DNA from: JBIOUF01 sp044866695
GTDB taxonomy: Bacteria > Actinomycetota > Actinomycetes > Propionibacteriales > Nocardioidaceae
NCBI GenBank assembly: GCA_044866695.1
Contig: JBIOUF010000254.1
Coordinates: forward strand, 1-6,179
Length of the DNA stretch: 6,179 nt
Reading direction: 5' to 3'
In this document: positions 1-5,387 of the stretch, one piece after another
Numbering within the stretch: position 1 is the stretch's first letter
Layout of the letters: every line of letters begins with the position of its first letter
Program-made: the position numbers and the translations under genes
The notes under the pieces: generated by a model
Database searches by the model: none
What the model was told of the DNA's origin: nothing
The model's input: the letters and a program-made list of their open reading frames with translations, nothing else

Positions 1-540
1 GCCTTCGGCGCCGCGGCGACGCTGCAGGGGTGGCGGCAGACCAAGCTGCTGCGTCGCGTGCAGCTCTCGCCGGCGCCGACGTCGGCGGTGGTGCTGGCCC
101 GGATCGGGGTGACCATCACGATCGCCCTGGTGCAGATGGCGATCTTCCTCGGACTCGGCATGGCCGCGTTCGGGCTGCGCCTCACGGACTCGTGGTGGAT
201 GTCCGTGCCGCTGTTGGTCTGCGGCACCCTCGCGTTCATGTCACTGGGACTGCTTGCCGGCGCGCTGGCCAAGACCACCGAGGGCGCGGTCAACCTGGCC
301 AACTTCTTCGTGCTACCGATGGCGTTCCTCAGCGGCTCCTTCTTCCCCCTCGACGCGGCCCCGGGCTGGCTGCAGGGCGTCTCCCAGGCCATGCCGCTGC
401 GCCACCTCAACGACGGCATGCTCGACGTCCTGGTCCGCGGCGAGGGGCCCTCGTCGTCGGTCGTCCCGATGGGCATCCTGCTCGGCTTCGCCGCCGTCGT
501 CGGCTTCGTCGCGGTCCGGATGTTCCGGTGGGAGGCCTGA
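1..540 (+). CDS. ABC-2 type transporter permease, C-terminal part (5' end outside window)
   Basis: The reading frame is open from base 1 to the TGA at 538-540, giving 179 residues with no start in the window; an internal GTG at 58 is not a credible start because the frame continues upstream with family-like sequence. This is the membrane subunit of an ABC-2 exporter, which works with a separate ATPase to move drugs, lipids or polysaccharides out of the cell. Evidence is a juxtamembrane segment (RRVQLSPAPTSAVVLAR, residues 18-34) typical of the family's coupling region, then hydrophobic helices at about 30-57, 68-90, 97-117 and 155-174. The hallmark stretch FLSGSFFPLDAAPGWLQ (109-125) followed by PLRHLNDGM is characteristic of ABC-2 permeases just before the last helix. 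The cognate ATPase is probably upstream, outside the window. A 61-base gap separates it from the sigma factor gene, so it probably belongs to a different operon. Substrate unknown. The family call is secure. Confidence 0.9.
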   Translation, partial: AFGAAATLQGWRQTKLLRRVQLSPAPTSAVVLARIGVTITIALVQMAIFLGLGMAAFGLRLTDSWWMSVPLLVCGTLAFMSLGLLAGALAKTTEGAVNLANFFVLPMAFLSGSFFPLDAAPGWLQGVSQAMPLRHLNDGMLDVLVRGEGPSSSVVPMGILLGFAAVVGFVAVRMFRWEA

Positions 541-601
541 CACCCGCACAGCGCGGAAGATCGAGGGACCCGATCCGGCGGTTCGGTGCGACAGTCAGGG
601 T
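541..601 (+). promoter_or_regulatory. Probable promoter region of the sigma factor/transporter operon
   Basis: This is the only non-coding gap upstream of the five-gene operon, so the operon promoter probably lies here or in the end of the upstream permease gene. It contains a 5-base inverted repeat GATCG-N7-CGATC at 559-575. The hexamer GACAGT at 590-595 places A and T at the -11 and -7 positions if transcription begins at the ATG at 602. No well-placed Shine-Dalgarno is present: the only purine run, AGGG at 597-600, lies one base from the ATG. GGGACC at 565-570 loosely resembles a -35 element but is not well spaced. Boxes were judged by eye and remain tentative. Confidence 0.4.
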
Positions 602-1162
602 ATGGGGACCGTCTCGGCGCACACGGACGCCGAGCTGGTCACCGCTCTGGCCGCCGGTGACCTGGCGGCACTCCGAGAGCTCTACGACCGGCACGCGACC
701 TGGCTGACCGTGCGGCTCTCACGCCGGTGCGGCGACCCGGACGCGGTCGACGACGCGGTGCAGGACTGCTTCACGGCCGTCTGGCGCGACGCATCCCGCT
801 GGCGGGGCGAGGGGGACGTCGCAGCCTGGCTGTGGGGCATCGCGGTACGCCGGCTGATCTCGCGGCTGCGCAGCCGCAGAACGCTCCCCGGGCATCTCCA
901 GGCGCTGTCCCTGGGTCCGGGCCGCGACCTGGAACCCAGCGCCGAGGAGCAGGTGCTGCTCGGAATCGGGTACGGCGGGCTCGGGTCGGCGCTCGACCGG
1001 CTCAGCCCGGAGCTGCGGGCCGTCGTGGAGGCGACGGTCCTGGACGGGCTGACGAGCCGTGAGGCCGCCCGGCTGCTCGACGTGCCGGTCAACACCGTGA
1101 AGAGCCGGCTGCGCCGCGCCAAGGTGCAGCTGCGGGCGGACCTGGCAGGAGGACTCCGATGA
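602..1162 (+). CDS. ECF-type RNA polymerase sigma factor (sigma-70 family)
   Basis: The product is 186 residues, a normal length for an extracytoplasmic-function sigma factor, which directs RNA polymerase to a small regulon. Region 2 covers about residues 9-93: it includes the acidic DDAVQDCFTAVWRD segment (50-63), which matches core-polymerase-binding region 2.2, and the basic AWLWGIAVRRLISRLRSRR helix (75-93), which matches the -10 recognition part. A linker (94-125) leads to region 4 (about 127-179), with LSPELRAVVEATVLDGLTSR followed by the helix-turn-helix EAARLLDVPVNTVKSRLRRAK (154-174). There is no SnoaL-like or other C-terminal extension. The ATG at 602 is the only sensible start, since it immediately precedes the first conserved helix; the frame stays open upstream but there reads as a shadow of the permease gene. 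Its stop overlaps the next gene, which encodes a zinc-finger anti-sigma protein, so the pair is very probably regulator and antagonist. Autoregulation is common in the family but is not shown here. Confidence 0.93.
   Translation: MGTVSAHTDAELVTALAAGDLAALRELYDRHATWLTVRLSRRCGDPDAVDDAVQDCFTAVWRDASRWRGEGDVAAWLWGIAVRRLISRLRSRRTLPGHLQALSLGPGRDLEPSAEEQVLLGIGYGGLGSALDRLSPELRAVVEATVLDGLTSREAARLLDVPVNTVKSRLRRAKVQLRADLAGGLR
1147..1152 (+). promoter_or_regulatory. Strong Shine-Dalgarno (AGGAGG) for the anti-sigma/membrane protein
   Basis: A perfect AGGAGG lies inside the last codons of the sigma factor gene, six bases before the ATG at 1159. It fixes that start and suggests the anti-sigma protein is made efficiently as well as by coupling to sigma translation. 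Confidence 0.85.
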
Positions 1163-1983
1163 CCCCGTGGCACGTCGATGCGGCCGCTCTCCGCGACTAC
1201 GCGTCGGGGCTGACCCCGGCGACGCTGACCGCGTCGCTGGAGGCGCACCTGATGCGATGCGAGCCGTGCCGGGCGACACTGCGCGCCGAGGGCGACCGGG
1301 ACCGGCTGGACCGGGTCTGGGACCGGGTCGTGGACGACGTGCTGGCCGGGCCGCCGACTCGGGTCGAGCGCCTCGCCCTGCGTCTGGGCCTGTCGGAGCG
1401 GGAGGCGCTCGTCGCGGCGACGGCGCCGCGGGTCCGCGGCGCCTGGCTCCTGGCCGTGCTGCTCTGCGTCCTCATCGCGGTGCTCGCCGTCGTGAGCAAC
1501 GCCTGGGGTTCCCTGACCTTCCTGACCCTGGCGCCGCTCCTGCCGGTCGGCGCGGTGGCCCTCGCCTACGGACAGGGCGCGGACCCGATCTGGGAGACCA
1601 CGCTGGCGACCCCCAGCGAGTCCCTGCGGCTGGTCGTGATCCGCTGCACCGCCGTCCTCGTGGTGGCCCTGCCCCTCCTGCTGCTCGTGGCCCCGCTGCT
1701 GCCCGGGCCGCCCTGGGCGGCGGCCGCCTGGCTGCTGCCGGCACTGACCTGCACCGCCCTCACACTGGCGTTGTCGACCTGGTTCACCGTCTCGGTGGCC
1801 GCGCTGGGCACCGCGGCCCTGTGGGCGGGCACCACCGTGGTCGCAGCCGGGCCCGCGTTCCGTGACGTCCTCGTGGTGCTCGACCCGCGGATGTTGTCGC
1901 TCTACCTGGTGTCGGCGGTCCTCGCCGCACTTGTCTTCCGGCTTCGGCTGGACCGGCTGTCCCTGCCCGGGAGGATCCGATGA
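1159..1983 (+). CDS. Zinc-finger (zf-HC2/ZAS-type) anti-sigma protein with six-helix transporter-like membrane domain
   Basis: The product is 274 residues in two parts. Residues 1-40 form a ZAS/zf-HC2 anti-sigma module with the HxxxCxxC motif HLMRCEPC (H30, C34, C37); H5, 25 residues upstream, is the probable fourth zinc ligand. Known members of this family bind and inhibit ECF sigma factors. A charged linker (41-92) leads to six predicted membrane helices (about 94-113, 117-137, 157-181, 186-206, 208-231, 245-262). Between helices 2 and 3 is the amphipathic loop DPIWETTLATPSESLRL (142-158), which resembles the coupling loop of ABC-2 permeases ('LLaTP...R'). Classical membrane anti-sigma factors usually have one helix, so the C-terminal part looks like a transporter subunit. 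The ATG overlaps the sigma stop (ATGA) and the gene's own stop overlaps the ATPase start. Inferred role: it holds the sigma factor at the membrane and pairs with the ATPase. The anti-sigma call is firm from motif and position; the transport role is inference. Confidence 0.85.
   Translation: MTPWHVDAAALRDYASGLTPATLTASLEAHLMRCEPCRATLRAEGDRDRLDRVWDRVVDDVLAGPPTRVERLALRLGLSEREALVAATAPRVRGAWLLAVLLCVLIAVLAVVSNAWGSLTFLTLAPLLPVGAVALAYGQGADPIWETTLATPSESLRLVVIRCTAVLVVALPLLLLVAPLLPGPPWAAAAWLLPALTCTALTLALSTWFTVSVAALGTAALWAGTTVVAAGPAFRDVLVVLDPRMLSLYLVSAVLAALVFRLRLDRLSLPGRIR
1970..1974 (+). promoter_or_regulatory. Shine-Dalgarno (GGAGG) for the ABC ATPase
   Basis: GGAGG lies five bases before the ATG at 1980, within the end of the preceding gene. 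It supports the overlapping ATGA start of the ATPase. Confidence 0.8.
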
Positions 1984-2855
1984 ACAGTCCCGCCGTCGCC
2001 GTTCACGGCCTCACGAAGCGGTACGGCGGGAGCGTCGCGCTCGACGCCGTCGACCTGACCCTCGATGTGGGCATCACCGGCCTGCTCGGTCCGAACGGCG
2101 CGGGCAAGACCACCCTGCTGCGGATCCTGGCCACCGTCCTCCGGTCCGGTGAAGGGACCTGCCGCGTGCTGGGGCTCGATCCGACCCACCCGGCACAGCG
2201 CACCAGCATCCGGCGCCGGCTGGGCTACCTGCCTCAGGAGAGCGGCTACCCGCGAGGCTTCACCGCGTTCCGGTACGTCGACTACCTGGCGGCGCTCAAG
2301 GAGTGGTCGGACCGCACGGCGCGCCATACCGAGGCGCGACGGGTGCTCGGCCTGGTCGGGATGTCGGACCTGGCCGGGAAGAGGATGCGTGCGCTGTCGG
2401 GCGGCCAGCGCCGCCGGGTGGCCCTGGCCCAGGCCCTGATCGGGCGGCCCGACCTCCTGGTGCTCGACGAGCCCACCACGGGTCTCGACCCGGAGCAACG
2501 GGCCTCGCTGCGCGGCGTGCTCTCCGAGGCGGGACATCGCTCCACGGTGCTCCTGGCCACGCACCAGACCGAGGACGTCGCGGCGCTCTGCGAGCGCGTG
2601 GTCGTGCTGGACGCCGGCCGGGTGCTGCACGACGGCCCGGTGGTCGACCTGGTCACGTCGGCCCGTGGCCGGGTCTGGCTGGCCGACCGCCAGGACGACG
2701 GCGCCCTGTCCGCCTGGCGCACCGGGACCGGTCGCTACCGCCACGTGGGACACCGCCCGCCCGCTGGTGCCGAGCTGGCCGAGCCGACCTTGGAGGACGC
2801 CTACCTGCTGCTGCGGGGCGTGTCCCGCCGCGACCTGGACCAGGTGGCGTCATGA
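1980..2855 (+). CDS. ABC transporter ATP-binding protein
   Basis: The 291-residue product is a complete ABC ATPase of the type that drives ABC-2 exporters at the cytoplasmic face of the membrane. In order: a tyrosine A-loop region (KRYGG, Y15), Walker A GPNGAGKTT (37-45), Q-loop glutamine in LGYLPQ (Q86), ABC signature LSGGQ (139-143), Walker B LLVLDEP (159-165) with catalytic glutamate E164, D-loop GLDP (168-171) and switch histidine H195. All catalytic residues are present, so it should be active. The C-terminal 70 or so residues form the usual accessory region of this subfamily, ending in a LEDAYLLL segment. It overlaps the anti-sigma/membrane gene by ATGA and the next membrane protein by ATGA, so its partners are almost certainly the three membrane proteins of this operon. 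The substrate cannot be told; bacitracin/lantibiotic-type and Nat-type exporters have similar ATPases. Confidence 0.95.
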   Translation: MNSPAVAVHGLTKRYGGSVALDAVDLTLDVGITGLLGPNGAGKTTLLRILATVLRSGEGTCRVLGLDPTHPAQRTSIRRRLGYLPQESGYPRGFTAFRYVDYLAALKEWSDRTARHTEARRVLGLVGMSDLAGKRMRALSGGQRRRVALAQALIGRPDLLVLDEPTTGLDPEQRASLRGVLSEAGHRSTVLLATHQTEDVAALCERVVVLDAGRVLHDGPVVDLVTSARGRVWLADRQDDGALSAWRTGTGRYRHVGHRPPAGAELAEPTLEDAYLLLRGVSRRDLDQVAS

Positions 2856-3766
2856 CCACCGAGACGGCGTCGGCACCGGTCTCCGAGCGGGCGACGCTGG
2901 CCACCCTGGCTCGCTACGAGACGCTCCGGCTGGCCCGGCACCCCCTCTTCGTCGTGGGTGTGCTGCTCTTCCTCATCGTGCTCGCGACCTACGCGTCCGC
3001 CGACGGCTATGGCGACGCCGGCTACGACCTCACCGGGGATCGGCCCGACACCAGCCTCGACGTCCCGGTGGCACCCGCCTTCTTGATCGGCCTGGTCGGG
3101 CTCATCGCGACGAACCGGCTCACCTCCAGCGCCGGCCGTGCGGGCGACGCGCTCGAGGCCGCGCCGGTGCCGGAGTGGCGCCGCACAGTCGCCCTCTGCC
3201 TGGCCTGCCTGCTGCCCGCGGCGGTCGGCCTGGCCGGGTCGGCGTACATCTTCTACGTCTGGATGACCGACCCGCCGATCTACGCGCTGGGCTGGGACGA
3301 GTACACCGACGCCGAGCTCGCCGCGAACCTCGCCGCCGGGGTGCTCGCCTGCCTGGGTGGGCCGCTGCTCGGCGTCCTGGTGGCCCGCTGGTGGCGCTGG
3401 CCGACCGCCGGAGCCGTGACCAGTGTCCTGCTGGTGCTCTGGGCGGCACTCGCCATGATCCCCGGCACCAGCCTCTTGCTGTCCCTGCTGCACCTGTCCT
3501 CGCCGTTCGCGCTCGTGACCGGGTACGCCGAGCCGAACCACTGGCACGAGGGCGGCAACCTGTTCCTGCGCTTGGGCTACCTCACCGGGCTGTGCCTGCT
3601 CGCGGCACTGGGCGCCGTCGCCCACGGCACCGAGGGCGCGGCCCGGCGCCGGATGGCCCGATGGGTCGTCGGCGTCGCGGCGGTGACCGTCGCGGCACTC
3701 CTGCTCAGCGTGCTGACCGGACCGGAGGGCTACTACGCCGACGACCCGACCTGGCCGTTGCGGTGA
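2852..3766 (+). CDS. Polytopic membrane protein, probable ABC transporter permease subunit
   Basis: The product is 304 residues. A hydrophilic N-terminus (1-30), with basic LARYETLRLARHP just before the first helix, is typical of ABC-2-like permeases. About seven hydrophobic segments follow (33-50, 73-88, 112-136, 157-178, 187-204, 237-258, 271-289). After the second helix comes SSAGRAGDALEAAPVPEWRR (92-111), an amphipathic loop like the coupling loop of ABC-2 permeases and matching a similar loop in the preceding anti-sigma/membrane protein. The segment 51-72 is rich in D, G and Y and probably lies outside the membrane. The ATG overlaps the ATPase stop (ATGA), with a modest AGGTGG four bases upstream. 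No named family was recognised with certainty. The permease role rests on topology, the loop and the tight coupling to the ATPase. An alternative is a non-transport membrane partner that senses a signal for the sigma/anti-sigma pair. Confidence 0.8.
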   Translation: MTTETASAPVSERATLATLARYETLRLARHPLFVVGVLLFLIVLATYASADGYGDAGYDLTGDRPDTSLDVPVAPAFLIGLVGLIATNRLTSSAGRAGDALEAAPVPEWRRTVALCLACLLPAAVGLAGSAYIFYVWMTDPPIYALGWDEYTDAELAANLAAGVLACLGGPLLGVLVARWWRWPTAGAVTSVLLVLWAALAMIPGTSLLLSLLHLSSPFALVTGYAEPNHWHEGGNLFLRLGYLTGLCLLAALGAVAHGTEGAARRRMARWVVGVAAVTVAALLLSVLTGPEGYYADDPTWPLR

Positions 3767-4374
3767 GCACGCCGGCGATCTCGGGGGTGTGTCGCTCCGC
3801 TGCCCGTGCCGAGCTCGGGGCCGTGCGGTGGGGTCCGGCGGTGGGTGCCGCCGCGGGGGCGGCGGCGCTGGCCGGCCTGGACCTCACCGTGTGGCGGGAG
3901 GGGCCGGGTTCACCGCTCGCCTGGCTCTCGGCGGCCCTCCTCGCGTCAGCGGCGGCGCTGGCCCTGGACCAGCCCGCCGGCGCCGTGACCGAGGCGGCGC
4001 CGTACGCCCTGGGGCGCAGGCTCGCGGCGAGGCTGCTCGTCGCCGGCATCGCGGTCGTCGGCTGGGCCGGCTACGCCGGCCTCGTCGCCCAGAGCGCGCC
4101 GTCCGTGTCCTGGCCGGCGCTCGCCGTGGCCGGCAGCGGGCTGGTTCTCACCGGTCCGGCCCTCGCGGTCCTGCTCGGCGGACCGGACAACCGGGAACCG
4201 GGGTCCCTGGCCGCGTCCCTCCTGGTGGCGGTCGTGGTCGGCCTCATGGTGGTCCCGCTCCCGGCCGGCCTGAGGCCGTTCGACGTGTCCGGCACGTCAG
4301 GCGGCGGGGTGCTGGTGTGGGCAGCCGTGGCCGCCTCTGCCGTGGCCGTGCTGGCGCGGGCCGCGCGCGGGTGA
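3763..4374 (+). CDS. Small Ala-rich six-helix membrane protein, possible second permease subunit
   Basis: The 203-residue product is very rich in Ala, Leu, Val and Gly. It starts at a GTG that overlaps the previous stop (GTGA); there is no clear Shine-Dalgarno, so translation probably depends on reinitiation after the upstream gene. A second in-frame GTG at 3787 is possible but leaves a gap and is less likely. Hydrophobic segments lie at about 24-39, 52-68, 87-108, 119-138, 149-168 and 183-198, giving six helices and fitting a half-transporter. After the second helix is AVTEAAPYALGRRLAARLL (74-92), a short amphipathic loop with a Glu, a Pro and basic residues that echoes the loops of the two other membrane proteins in the operon. 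I do not recognise a named family. It is the last gene of the operon and meets the Ku gene tail to tail. A role as the second permease half or an accessory subunit is inferred from context. Confidence 0.75.
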   Translation: MSTPAISGVCRSAARAELGAVRWGPAVGAAAGAAALAGLDLTVWREGPGSPLAWLSAALLASAAALALDQPAGAVTEAAPYALGRRLAARLLVAGIAVVGWAGYAGLVAQSAPSVSWPALAVAGSGLVLTGPALAVLLGGPDNREPGSLAASLLVAVVVGLMVVPLPAGLRPFDVSGTSGGGVLVWAAVAASAVAVLARAARG

Positions 4375-4381
4375 ACGCGGG

Positions 4382-5311
4382 TCAGGCGGACTTGCGCGTG
4401 GCGGTCTTCCTGGCCGGCTTCTTCTCCGAGCTCTTGCCGGCCGCCTTCTTGACGGCCTTCTTCTTGGCCGCGGTCTTCTTCGCCGGCTGCTCGTCCTCGG
4501 CTGCCGCCGACGGCTCCGCCGGCTCCTCCTCGCCGCGGGAGGCCTTGGCGGCGGCGACCGACTTCTGCAGCGCCGCGAGCAGGTCGACGACCTCGCCGCC
4601 GGAGGGCTTCTCCTCGACCAGCTGGGTGACCTCGCCACCCTCGAGCTTCGCCCGGACCAGCTCCTGGACGGCGGCGGCGTAGTCGTCCTCGAACTCGTCG
4701 GGCTCGTAGTCGCCCGCCAGGGTGTCCACGAGCAGACGGGCCATCTTCAGCTCCTGGTCGGTCGCGTCGGGCACCTCGCGGAGACCGGCGAAGTCGGGCG
4801 TGCGGATCTCGTCGGGCCACAGCAGCGTCTGCATGACGATCACGTCGTCGACCACGCGCAGCACCGCCGGGGTCATCCGCGTGCGCAGCGAGACCGTGAC
4901 GACCGCGACCCGGTCCGCCTCGCGGAGCGCGTCGCGCAACAGGGCGTACGGCTTGGTGCCGGACTTCTCCGGCTCCAGGTAGTACGACTTCTCGAACATC
5001 ATCGGGTCGATCTGCTCGCGCGGGACGAACCGCTCCACCGAGATCTCCCGGCTGCTGCTGGCCGGCAGCTGGGCGAGGTCGTCGTCGTCGAGGACCACCA
5101 TCTGGCCGTCCTCGGTCTCGTACCCCTTGGCGATGTCGGCGTACGGCACCTCCTCGCCGTCGACGCTGCAGATCCGCTGGTAGCGGATCCGTCCGCCGTC
5201 CTTGGCGTGCACCTGCCGGAACGAGATGTCGTGGCTCTCCGTCGCGGAGTACAGCTTGACCGGCACGCTGACCAGGCCGAACGACACCGCTCCCTTCCAG
5301 ATCGCGCGCAT
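4382..5311 (-). CDS. ku: Non-homologous end-joining protein Ku
   Basis: The product is 309 residues. Ku forms a homodimeric ring that threads onto double-strand DNA ends and recruits the ligase. The N-terminus MRAIWKGAVSFGLVSVPVKL (1-20) is the canonical bacterial Ku start. The Ku core continues through HDISFRQVH (27-35), the Y44-Q45-R46 and C48 segment, the KGYE segment (62-65), the FEKSYYLEPEK segment (106-116) and the conserved MTPAVLRVVDDVIVMQTLLWPDEIR run (146-170). Residues 181-250 form the conserved C-terminal part. After that come an acidic stretch (260-275) and a lysine/alanine-rich tail (277-309), as in the extended Ku proteins of actinobacteria, where such tails bind DNA. The start at 5311 was chosen over an in-frame ATG at 5371 because it fits the family start exactly and has GGAAGGAG just upstream; the extra 20 residues would be unlike Ku. 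It is divergent from the DNA ligase. Confidence 0.97.
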   Translation of the reverse strand: MRAIWKGAVSFGLVSVPVKLYSATESHDISFRQVHAKDGGRIRYQRICSVDGEEVPYADIAKGYETEDGQMVVLDDDDLAQLPASSSREISVERFVPREQIDPMMFEKSYYLEPEKSGTKPYALLRDALREADRVAVVTVSLRTRMTPAVLRVVDDVIVMQTLLWPDEIRTPDFAGLREVPDATDQELKMARLLVDTLAGDYEPDEFEDDYAAAVQELVRAKLEGGEVTQLVEEKPSGGEVVDLLAALQKSVAAAKASRGEEEPAEPSAAAEDEQPAKKTAAKKKAVKKAAGKSSEKKPARKTATRKSA

Positions 5312-5315
5312 GAGG

Positions 5316-5320
5316 CTCCT
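5316..5320 (-). promoter_or_regulatory. Shine-Dalgarno (AGGAG) deciding the Ku start
   Basis: On the minus strand AGGAG, within a longer GGAAGGAG (5316-5323), lies four bases before the ATG at 5311-5309. The alternative ATG at 5371 has no comparable site, so this favours the 309-residue Ku. Confidence 0.8.
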
Positions 5321-5321
5321 T

Positions 5322-5364
5322 CCGTGCGGGGCGCCGGTGAGGGGTGGACCGCCCCGCCCCACGG
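5322..5364. repeat. Interrupted inverted repeat in the ku-ligase intergenic region
   Basis: The left arm CCGTGCGGGGCG (5322-5333) pairs with CGCCCCG (5350-5356) and then, after a three-base bulge CCC, with CACGG (5360-5364), giving 12 complementary pairs around a 16-base loop. Without the bulge, the core GCGGGGCG/CGCCCCGC is an 8-base perfect repeat. It could be an operator shared by both genes or a hairpin in the Ku leader. In such GC-rich DNA a chance origin is also possible. Confidence 0.5.
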
Positions 5365-5376
5365 TACTCATCGGTC

Positions 5377-5380
5377 AGGA
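5377..5380 (+). promoter_or_regulatory. Shine-Dalgarno (AGGA) for the DNA ligase
   Basis: AGGA lies seven bases before the ATG at 5388 and supports that start. A second in-frame ATG at 5397 (residue 4) lies closer to the usual beginning of the ligase motif but has no better site. Confidence 0.6.
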
Positions 5381-5387
5381 TGTACCC

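Larger units (their letters stand above)
5312..5387. promoter_or_regulatory. Divergent promoter region between ku and the DNA ligase
   Basis: The 76 bases between the two start codons must hold the 5' leaders of both genes and probably both promoters. No convincing -35/-10 pair was found by eye on either strand; TACCGT on the minus strand (5361-5366) fits the loose TAnnnT -10 pattern but lacks a clear -35. The region contains an interrupted inverted repeat, listed separately. Confidence 0.5.

Noticed and set aside
254..601. N-terminal extension of the sigma factor
   Set aside because: The frame is open upstream, but these codons overlap the ABC permease gene in another frame and give Arg/Ser/Pro-rich sequence. 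The sigma family begins at the ATG at 602.
1902..2753. Open frame of 283 codons on the minus strand
   Set aside because: It is antisense to the ABC ATPase, which has every expected motif. Its composition is that of a shadow frame.
2303..3765. Possible larger fusion proteins reaching into the ATPase gene from the two membrane proteins (487 and 569 codons)
   Set aside because: The upstream parts are out-of-frame readings of the ATPase, and in the second case also of the 304-residue membrane protein, and lack hydrophobic or domain signals. The overlapping starts at 2852 and 3763 fit the pattern of the operon.
4360..4400. Rho-independent terminator between the operon and ku
   Set aside because: Only short CG-rich self-complementary bits are present, with no stable stem followed by a T run on either strand.
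5312..5371. 20-residue N-terminal extension of Ku from the ATG at 5371
   Set aside because: Ku proteins begin at the MRAIWKG-type sequence, and the strong ribosome binding site lies in front of that start.
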